A stretch of 64,000 bases of DNA from Cognaticolwellia sediminilitoris (GTDB taxonomy: Bacteria > Pseudomonadota > Gammaproteobacteria > Enterobacterales > Alteromonadaceae): contig NBOG01000002.1 in assembly GCA_002104535.1 (NCBI GenBank), positions 194,240 to 258,239 on the forward strand, in the 5' to 3' direction. Below the pieces are notes generated by a model, which was given only the letters and a program-made list of their open reading frames with translations, was not told the origin of the DNA and searched no databases. Each line of letters opens with the position of its first letter. Position 1 is the first letter of the stretch. Shown here piece by piece: positions 57,781 through 64,000 of the stretch. A program made the position numbers and the translations under genes.

Positions 57781-59123
57781 TGAAAAAAGTTATTAATTTT
57801 GTACTACTTGCTGCTTCGATGACAGTAGCAGCTTCAACTTCAGCTAATCAGTTAGATGACTTGTTAAAACAAGTAAAAGCTGACCGTATTTCTGAAGCGA
57901 AAATTGATAAGAAACGTGAAGCGGAATTCCTTTCTGCTCGTGCTGATAAGCAAGCGTTATTAAATTCAGCGAAAAAAGAACTAGCGAACTAACAAGCGCG
58001 TAACAAGCGTTTGACTAAAGAGTATGCTGACAACGAAATTACTTTAGCGCAAAAAGCAGTTGAGTTAAGCAACGCACAAGGTACTTTAGGTGAAATGTTC
58101 GGCGTGAGTCGTGCAGCAGCAGCTAATGCCTACGGTTCAATTGCAACGTCTATCGTTTCAGCTGAATACCCAGGACGTGGTGAAGTGTTAAACACTATCG
58201 CTAACTCGAAAGAGATTCCACAACTTGAGCAACTTGAAGAACTTTGGTTTGCTTTGCAAACAGAAATGACTCAATCAGGTGAAGTTTCTAAGTTTACTAC
58301 TGAAGTAACTAACTTAGATGGTTCAAAGTCAACTGAATCTGTAGTTCGTGTTGGTACGTTTAACTTAATCTCTGAAAATGGTTACTTAAACTACAATGAT
58401 GAAGTTGGTCAAGTTCAGCCTCTAGCTAAGCAACCTGCAGGTTATATTGCTGGTGCAGCATCTTCATTCTTCGGTGAAACTTCTGGTTATGCTCCTCTTT
58501 ATGTGGATCCATCTCGTGGTGCTATCTTAACGCTAGAAACGCGTAAGAAAACATTAATGGAGTTCTACCATGAAGGTAAAGAAGTTGGCTATGCAATCAC
58601 AGTACTTCTATTCTTTGGTGTGTTAATTGCGCTAGAGCGTATGATTGTTCTTGGTAGCATGAGCTCTAAAATCAATGCACAAACGAAGAACCTTGATCAA
58701 CCAAATGAAAACAACCCTCTAGGTCGTTTATTAAAAGTTTACTTCGATAATAAGTCTGTTGATGCTGAGACGCTTGAACTTAAACTTGATGAAGCTATAT
58801 TACGTGAAACTCCAAAAGTTGACCGTGGTATTAACTTAATCAAAATGTTCGCTGCAATTGCACCATTAATGGGTCTATTAGGTACAGTAATCGGTATGAT
58901 TATGACGTTCCAAACAATCACATTGTTTGGTACAGGTGACCCGAAAATTATGGCGGGTAACATCTCACTAGCACTTGTAACTACAGCTTTAGGTTTGATT
59001 TGTGCATTGCCACTTATCTTAATCCACAGTGTTGTTGCTGGTAAGAGTAAATCTGTACTACAAAAATTAGACGAGCAAAGCGCTGGCTTAATCGCTGCGA
59101 TTGCCGAGAAGGAGTCTAAATAA
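57780..59123 (+). pseudogene. ttpC: TtpC-type MotA/TolQ/ExbB protein, interrupted by an in-frame TAA at 57990-57992
   Basis: Two frames that are one gene. 57780-57992 encodes a signal peptide (KKVINFVLLAASMTVAASTSA) and a coiled-coil start, ending KKELAN-stop; after TAA, the same frame continues QARNKRLTKEYADNEITLAQ and runs to 59123 with the periplasmic domain and an ExbB/TolQ membrane domain (about residues 275-440: EVGYAITVLLFFGVLIALER; APLMGLLGTVIGMIMTFQTI). Full length would be 447 aa with codon 71 as the stop. TtpC is required for TonB2 function in Vibrio. A single base change of TAA would restore the gene, so it may be a recent nonsense mutation, a sequencing error or a read-through site. 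Downstream re-start could only give a protein without a signal peptide. Confidence 0.85.
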
Positions 59124-59647
59124 TGTTATTCCTGATAGAGCTTTGGGAATCTGTCAGGAGTTTTATTGCGACTGGCGGTAACGTGCTTTACGTTGTTGCC
59201 TTCGCACTCTTATTGATGTGGATAATGATGATAGAACGTTATTGGTTCCTATCTAAAGTTTATCCTCAAATGAAAAACGATATCGTTGGACGTTGGGATG
59301 CGAGAGAAGACACAACTTCTTGGTATGCACATCGAATTAGAGATACTTGGATCTCCGAAGCGACAGAACTACTAGAGCAACGTATGCTCACAATTAGAAC
59401 CTTGGTGGCAATGTGTCCACTCATTGGTTTACTTGGTACCGTAACCGGCATGATCGGTGTGTTTGAAGTAATGGCACAACAAGGTACAGGTAATCCGCGT
59501 CTGATGGCGTCTGGTATTTCAATGGCAACAATTCCGACTATGGCGGGTATGGTTGCTGCATTATCAGGTGTGTTTTTCAGTTCAAGGTTAGACGCTAAAG
59601 TTAAACTAGCAAAGGCTAAACTGATTGACAGTTTACCTCATCACTAG
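59123..59647 (+). CDS. exbB2: Biopolymer transport protein ExbB (TonB2 system)
   Basis: Proton-channel subunit, 174 aa, three membrane helices (about residues 18-38, 95-115, 130-155). Family motif CPLIGLLGTVTGMIGVFEVM and MASGISMATIPTMAGMVAAL. Start overlaps the ttpC stop by one base, so its translation could suffer from a premature stop upstream (polarity), although ttpC translation could re-start after the TAA. Confidence 0.93.
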   Translation: MLFLIELWESVRSFIATGGNVLYVVAFALLLMWIMMIERYWFLSKVYPQMKNDIVGRWDAREDTTSWYAHRIRDTWISEATELLEQRMLTIRTLVAMCPLIGLLGTVTGMIGVFEVMAQQGTGNPRLMASGISMATIPTMAGMVAALSGVFFSSRLDAKVKLAKAKLIDSLPHH

Positions 59648-59659
59648 AGAGATATTCGA

Positions 59660-60061
59660 ATGGCACGTAAACGTATTCGTGAAGACGAAGAAGCAGCAAT
59701 AGACATGACGCCGATGCTTGACATCGTATTCATTATGTTGATTTTCTTCATCGTAACTACTTCTTTTGTTAAAGAAGCTGGTATTGAAGTTAATAAGCCT
59801 AAAGCGGCAAACCAATCTAAACAAAAATCAGCCAATATCTTTATTGCAGTTAAAGATAACGGTGAAATTTGGTTAGACAAGCGTCGCGTAGATGTTGAAC
59901 GCGTTGCGGCTAACATTGAAAAATTATTAGCTGAGCAACCAACTGATGTTGTAATCATTCAAGCTGACAAAGACGCTAAACATGGTGTAGTTGTTAAAGT
60001 AATGGATGCAATTAAAGAAGCGGGCATAGACAGAATTTCTATCGCTGCAGCTAAGGGGTAG
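59660..60061 (+). CDS. exbD2: Biopolymer transport protein ExbD (TonB2 system)
   Basis: 133 aa: short cytoplasmic start, membrane helix (about residues 20-38) with the essential Asp in MTPMLDIVFIMLIFFI, and a periplasmic domain with VIIQADKDAKHGVVVKVMDA. Channel partner of ExbB2 that passes the proton-motive force to TonB2. GAGAGA before ATG 59660. Confidence 0.95.
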   Translation: MARKRIREDEEAAIDMTPMLDIVFIMLIFFIVTTSFVKEAGIEVNKPKAANQSKQKSANIFIAVKDNGEIWLDKRRVDVERVAANIEKLLAEQPTDVVIIQADKDAKHGVVVKVMDAIKEAGIDRISIAAAKG

Positions 60062-60064
60062 TCT

Positions 60065-60682
60065 ATGGTTCGCTTTTTAGTATCTATACTACTAGGCGCG
60101 GCAGTAACATTTGCTTTGTTTTCTTTTATGGCATTTCTTGTCTCTAGCGGTGATAGAGTTAAAGAAGAAGGCTTAGAGAATATCATCGTAGAAGTTAATA
60201 CGACGCCACCTAAGTCAGCAGCTGAACGCCGTCAACGTGTTCCGCCGCCGCCACCACCGCCGCCTAAAACGCCACCTAAGCCTCAAGCTCCTGAGCCTGA
60301 GACTAATACAGATAATGGTGGATTAACGTTTAATATGCCTGGCGTACAATTAGCCGGAGCAAATGCAGGTATATCTGCACCTGGCGCTGGATTTGGTCGT
60401 GACGGAGATGCAACACCAATAGTTCGTATTGAGCCTAAATACCCAATACAAGCAGCTCGTGATGGTAAAGAAGGATGGGTAAAACTATCGTTTACTATCA
60501 ATGAAATTGGTGGTGTTGAAGATGTTGATGTTATCGAAGCTGATCCTAAACGTGTTTTTGATAAAGAAGCAAAACGCGCTTTACGTAAGTGGAAGTACAA
60601 ACCTAAAGTTGTCGATGGCAAAGCCATGAGACAAGAAGGGTTAACTGTACAACTTGACTTTAAAATGGACGGAGGGAATTAA
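60065..60682 (+). CDS. tonB2: Energy transducer TonB (TonB2 type)
   Basis: 205 aa, shorter than TonB1 proteins. One membrane helix (about residues 4-26), a short proline-rich spacer (VPPPPPPPPKTPPKPQAPEP, residues near 60-79) and a C-terminal TonB domain (RIEPKYPIQAARDGKEGWVK ... RALRKWKYKPKVVDG). Couples ExbB2/ExbD2 to outer-membrane receptors such as the one at 49488-52283. 3 bp after exbD2. Confidence 0.95.
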   Translation: MVRFLVSILLGAAVTFALFSFMAFLVSSGDRVKEEGLENIIVEVNTTPPKSAAERRQRVPPPPPPPPKTPPKPQAPEPETNTDNGGLTFNMPGVQLAGANAGISAPGAGFGRDGDATPIVRIEPKYPIQAARDGKEGWVKLSFTINEIGGVEDVDVIEADPKRVFDKEAKRALRKWKYKPKVVDGKAMRQEGLTVQLDFKMDGGN

Positions 60683-60684
60683 TA

Positions 60685-61944
60685 ATGACTAAGATATTTT
60701 CATCTTTACTGTTAATTGTTTCAGTTGTTCTTATTCAATTGCCAATCGCTGCACAAGTATCTGCAGCAGGTGCTGAAGAGTCTGAAAAGCCAAAGCGTAA
60801 AACACAACTGGTAGGCCCAAGTGTCGGTAAAAAAGTTGCTAAAGCATTTGAAGCTTACTCTGCTGACGATATTCCTGGTGCGTTAGTTATCCTTTTGGAT
60901 ATCGACGCGAACAAGGAGTACGACAAAGCTTATGTTGCTCGCTTTATAGCAGTTATGTATGCCTCTCAAGGTAATGAAGAAGCGAAAGCAATTCAATACT
61001 TAAAGCAGGCTGTTGAACCCGATATCCTTAACGAAGGTGACCAGGGTGAAGCAATTAAATTGCTAGCTGATTTGCAAATGCAAACTAAAGCTTATGAAGA
61101 AGCATTAGTAAACTACAAAGCTTGGATGGACTTTACCGGTAAATCTGATGGTGATACTTGGACTAAAATAGCTCAAGCACATTATGCGTTAAAGCAATTA
61201 GATAAAATGATTGCTCCTGCGGATAAAGCTATTGCGGCATATGGTGACAAGCAAAGCAAAAATCCTTATATTTTGAAGGTTACATCGTATTATGAAACCA
61301 AAAAATATAACGAAGCTGTTAAGACGCTTGAAACTGTTGTCCAAATATTTCCAGAAGATAAAACATGGTGGACTCAGCTTGGTATGTTTTACTTGTTAGT
61401 TGAAGATTATAAGAAAGGTTTACAAACTCTGGATCTTGCTTATAAACAAGGATTTCTTGAAAAAGAATCTGAAATCAAGACATTAGCAAGTTTGTACTCA
61501 CAAAACGCAGTACCATACAAAGCGGCTTTATTGTTAGAAAAGCATATTGATTCAGGCTTAGTAACTCGTGACGATAAAAACTTATCTTCACTCGCTAATG
61601 CTTGGCATGCGGCTCAACATATTGATAAAGCAGCAAAGTATTACGGCGAAGTTGCTAAAATGACTAATCTTGCTAAACATTATAGTAAGCAAGGCATGTT
61701 GTTAAAGCAGGATGAGCAATTTAAACCGGCGATTGTTGCATTAACGAAAGCATTAGAGCTTGGTGTTTCAAATGAAGGTAGACTGCATATGAGTATTGCA
61801 GAAGCACACTTTTATTTAGAACAGTACAAAGAAGCTTATAAAGCGATTAATCTTGCGATGAAAGATCCTCAAACCCGTAAGTCTGCAAAAGGCTGGGTCG
61901 GATTCATCAAAGACACTGCGCAACGTAAAAACATTTCTATCTAA
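60685..61944 (+). CDS. TPR-repeat periplasmic protein of the TonB2 operon
   Basis: 419 aa with a signal peptide (about residues 1-25, cleavage near QVSAAGA) and TPR-like repeats to the end (e.g. AIQYLKQAVEPDILNEGDQG, AIVALTKALELGVSNEGRLH). A TPR protein closes the TonB2 operon in Vibrio too; its role is not settled. Last gene of the operon, 2 bp after tonB2, followed by a terminator. Confidence 0.88.
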   Translation: MTKIFSSLLLIVSVVLIQLPIAAQVSAAGAEESEKPKRKTQLVGPSVGKKVAKAFEAYSADDIPGALVILLDIDANKEYDKAYVARFIAVMYASQGNEEAKAIQYLKQAVEPDILNEGDQGEAIKLLADLQMQTKAYEEALVNYKAWMDFTGKSDGDTWTKIAQAHYALKQLDKMIAPADKAIAAYGDKQSKNPYILKVTSYYETKKYNEAVKTLETVVQIFPEDKTWWTQLGMFYLLVEDYKKGLQTLDLAYKQGFLEKESEIKTLASLYSQNAVPYKAALLLEKHIDSGLVTRDDKNLSSLANAWHAAQHIDKAAKYYGEVAKMTNLAKHYSKQGMLLKQDEQFKPAIVALTKALELGVSNEGRLHMSIAEAHFYLEQYKEAYKAINLAMKDPQTRKSAKGWVGFIKDTAQRKNISI

Positions 61945-61970
61945 ACATTTCTATGATTAGTTAGACTCTA

Positions 61971-61999
61971 AAAAAACCAGCCACTTAGGCTGGTTTTTT
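61971..61999 (+). terminator. Terminator of the TonB2 operon
   Basis: AACCAGCC / GGCTGGTT (61975-61982 with 61988-61995), 5-nt loop, A-run before and T-run after. Confidence 0.9.
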
Positions 62000-62211
62000 A
62001 TTATTTAATTTTCAATAAAAGTTAAATAATAATTTTATAACGTTTGATGAATTCTGAAAAGCTTGTAAAGGATAAAGCTATATAAACAAGAAACTATCGA
62101 GTTACATTATTATGACTCATTAGCCAGTCATCCTACCATTCTAAAAAAGCTACCTTTCCTATTTGATTTAGTCTACAATTCGCGCCGATTATTCAACAGA
62201 AGGGAATGCTC

Positions 62212-62334
62212 ATGTCTGAAGAGAACTTCAAAGATAGCTCATCTATCGTCCATTTACTTATCGCTTTACTGGTGACTTTAGCTGCGCCATTACTGCCAAT
62301 GTTAGCCGGTTGGTTTACATTGTTGTCTAATTAA
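62212..62334 (+). CDS. Small membrane peptide, 40 aa
   Basis: Short gene: MSEENFKDSSSIVHLLIALL... with a polar N-terminus and a single hydrophobic helix (about residues 13-33), ending GWFTLLSN. AGAAGGGA (62199-62206) is a strong ribosome site at proper distance from ATG 62212. The stop is 17 bp before the receiver-domain gene, so both are probably on one transcript. I do not recognise the family. Translation is supported only by the ribosome site, helix and spacing. Confidence 0.6.
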   Translation: MSEENFKDSSSIVHLLIALLVTLAAPLLPMLAGWFTLLSN

Positions 62335-62350
62335 GCGACTACTCGTTTTA

Positions 62351-62734
62351 ATGAAAATACTTATTGTTGATGATAACAAATTTATCCTAAATAACCTTTC
62401 GAGCCTGGTTTCTGCTGAAGGTTATTATGTGGAAACTGCTTGTAATGGACTTGCTGCATCTGAAAAATTAGAAAATGATCAATACCAAGTAGTGATCATT
62501 GACCACCTAATGCCAATTATGGATGGTATTCAGTTGAGTAAACACTTACGACAACACAAGCGTTATATAAATACACCTATTATATTTATGACCTCACAAG
62601 GGCAGGCTGCAGTTCAGAAAGTTTGTAACACGGCTCTATTTACTGCGATTGTTGAAAAACCGATAGATGAAGAAAACCTGATGATGTTAATAAACGATCT
62701 ACAATCATCAAATACTCGTTACCTGTCACTATAA
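62351..62734 (+). CDS. Stand-alone response-regulator receiver protein (CheY-like)
   Basis: 127-aa receiver domain with no output domain. Key residues are all present: acidic pair Asp7/Asp8, phospho-acceptor Asp51 (VVIIDHLMPIMDG), Thr81 and Lys103 (EKP). Cognate kinase not in the window. It follows the 40-aa membrane peptide gene and precedes apt by 54 bp. Confidence 0.88.
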   Translation: MKILIVDDNKFILNNLSSLVSAEGYYVETACNGLAASEKLENDQYQVVIIDHLMPIMDGIQLSKHLRQHKRYINTPIIFMTSQGQAAVQKVCNTALFTAIVEKPIDEENLMMLINDLQSSNTRYLSL

Positions 62735-62788
62735 TTTCCCCGTGAATTGCTTTATTCTGTAGCTAAAATTATTTTTGAATTTTAGATC

Positions 62789-63334
62789 ATGACAGAAAAA
62801 GATATTATCGTTTTAAAAGAAGCTATTCACACTATTGCCGATTATCCAAAACCGGGCATAATGTTCAGAGATGTAACCGGCATATTAGATGATGCGGCAG
62901 CATTTAAACTGACCATTGACATATTAGTTGAAAAATTCAAAGGCCAAGGCTATACCAAAATTGTTGGTACTGAGGCTCGTGGCTTTTTATTTGGTGCACC
63001 ACTAGCTTATGCTATGGGTATAGGATTTGTTCCGGTCAGAAAACCTGGAAAATTACCCCGAGCAACTTACTCTCAAGACTATCTACTTGAATACGGGCAA
63101 GACACTTTAGAAATACATCAAGACGCGCTAGTAGAAAACGATCGTGTACTTATCATTGATGACTTACTAGCAACTGGCGGAACGATCGAAGCTACAACAA
63201 AGCTTATAAGACGAGTGGGTGCCCATGTACAAGACGCGGCTTTTGTAATTTCATTACCTGATTTGGGTGGTGAAGTGAAGCTGGAAAAAATGGGCTTGTC
63301 AGTATTCTCTTTACTTCAATATGACGGTGATTAG
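62789..63334 (+). CDS. apt: Adenine phosphoribosyltransferase
   Basis: Purine salvage enzyme converting adenine and PRPP to AMP. 181 aa with [45 protein letters not shown] and the PRPP loop [13 protein letters not shown]. apt-dnaX adjacency is conserved in gammaproteobacteria; dnaX begins 8 bp later. Confidence 0.97.
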   Translation: MTEKDIIVLKEAIHTIADYPKPGIMFRDVTGILDDAAAFKLTIDILVEKFKGQGYTKIVGTEARGFLFGAPLAYAMGIGFVPVRKPGKLPRATYSQDYLLEYGQDTLEIHQDALVENDRVLIIDDLLATGGTIEATTKLIRRVGAHVQDAAFVISLPDLGGEVKLEKMGLSVFSLLQYDGD

Positions 63335-63342
63335 GACCTAAA

Positions 63343-64000
63343 ATGAGCTATCAGGTTTTAGCAAGAAAATGGCGACCAAAATCGTTCAGTGAACTCATGG
63401 GCCAAGAACATGTTGTTACTGTTTTGGTTAATGCGCTTACACAGCAACGGTTACATCATGCCTATCTTTTTACTGGCACACGTGGTGTTGGTAAAACGAC
63501 GATCGCAAGAATATTTGCCAAAAGCCTGAATTGTGAGTCAGGTGTAACGGCAACACCTTGTGGTACTTGCGAAGCCTGTGTAGACATCGATCAAGGGAAG
63601 TTTGTTGATTTACTCGAGATTGACGCCGCATCTCGTACCAAAGTGGACGACACCCGCGAAATACTAGACAACGTGCAATATGCGCCAACCAGAGGGCGGT
63701 ATAAAGTCTATCTGATAGATGAAGTACACATGTTATCACGTAGCAGTTTCAATGCCTTATTGAAAACGCTTGAGGAGCCGCCTGAGCATGTTAAGTTTAT
63801 ACTTGCCACGACCGATCCACAAAAGCTCCCTGTTACCGTGCTTTCACGTTGTTTACAGTTTCATTTAAAAGCACTAACGATTAAGCAAATTAGTGAAAAA
63901 ATTACCGAAATACTGATTAAAGAAGCTGTGACTTTTGATGATGAAGCTATTGCTTTATTAGCCAAAGCAGCACGCGGTAGTATGCGAGATTGTTTAAGTT
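63343..64000 (+). CDS. dnaX: DNA polymerase III subunits gamma/tau (3' truncated by window edge)
   Basis: Clamp-loader ATPase. ATG 63343 starts MSYQVLARKWRPKSFSELMG; the frame stays open to the window end (219 codons seen). Walker A GTRGVGKTT at 45-53, zinc module Cys64, Cys73, Cys76, Cys79 (same spacing as E. coli), Walker B VYLIDEVHML, and LLKTLEEPPEHVKFILATTD (sensor 1). The frameshift site for gamma and the tau tail lie outside the window. Confidence 0.97.
   Translation, partial: MSYQVLARKWRPKSFSELMGQEHVVTVLVNALTQQRLHHAYLFTGTRGVGKTTIARIFAKSLNCESGVTATPCGTCEACVDIDQGKFVDLLEIDAASRTKVDDTREILDNVQYAPTRGRYKVYLIDEVHMLSRSSFNALLKTLEEPPEHVKFILATTDPQKLPVTVLSRCLQFHLKALTIKQISEKITEILIKEAVTFDDEAIALLAKAARGSMRDCLS

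Noticed and set aside
60226-60300. Poly-proline tract in tonB2 as a repeat element
   Set aside because: It is the normal proline-rich spacer of TonB.

Overview
The window is an AT-rich chromosomal segment of a marine gammaproteobacterium. Gene order and protein sequence point to Alteromonadales, most likely Colwelliaceae (Colwellia or Thalassotalea type). The clues are the fimV-truA-accD-folC-dedD-cvpA-purF block, the tig-clpP-clpX-lon-hupB...ppiD block, a Vibrio/Shewanella-like TonB2 operon with a TtpC-type ExbB, and a sap-psp-ycjXF-tyrR block. Nearly everything is core genome. No prophage, transposon or CRISPR array is visible.

Layout. 1-7.3 kb: fimV tail (truncated by the window edge), truA, accD, folC, dedD, cvpA, purF. 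7.3-13.3 kb: a YohC-like Yip1 membrane protein, a small unknown gene, miaE, lpxH and ppiB (minus strand), cysS, folD. 13.5-14.5 kb: a tRNA operon Pro(TGG)-Arg(TCT)-His(GTG)-Pro(TGG) with a near-consensus promoter; each tRNA-Pro is followed by an array of decayed tRNA-Pro 3' halves. 15-21.5 kb: protein-quality-control genes tig, clpP, clpX, lon (with a clear sigma-32 promoter) and hupB. 21.9-26.4 kb: ccmI-ccmF-ccmG-ccmH, placed between hupB and ppiD, with an FNR-like site upstream. 26.7-28.7 kb: ppiD. 28.8-36.9 kb: pspF-sapABCDF on the minus strand, divergent from pspABC, with a candidate sigma-54 promoter between them. 37-43.2 kb: ycjX-ycjF, then the aromatic amino acid genes phhA-phhB-tyrR-maiA, with TyrR boxes upstream of phhA and of tyrR. 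43.3-49 kb: a DUF3014 protein, an acyltransferase, the 4.5S SRP RNA gene with an integrase scar at its 3' side, an SLC13-type transporter, a ComFB-like protein, priC and a TSUP permease. 49.4-56.4 kb: a TonB-dependent receptor followed by a TPR/2OG-Fe(II) oxygenase and a TPR/sulfotransferase, then a Sel1-repeat protein. 57-62 kb: a TonB2 energy-transduction operon whose ttpC gene carries an in-frame stop codon. 62.2-64 kb: a 40-aa membrane peptide gene, a stand-alone receiver protein, apt, and the 5' part of dnaX (truncated by the window edge).

The most noteworthy points are the tRNA-Pro fragment arrays, the interrupted ttpC, the receptor/oxygenase/sulfotransferase cassette (whose receptor seems to lack a conserved plug segment), the integrase remnant at ffs, the TyrR boxes, and two long perfect inverted repeats without U-tracts. 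I saw nothing that is clearly a new defence or mobile system. The cassette and the tRNA arrays are the best candidates for undescribed biology. All calls rest on reading the sequence and on remembered family features; no database search was run.
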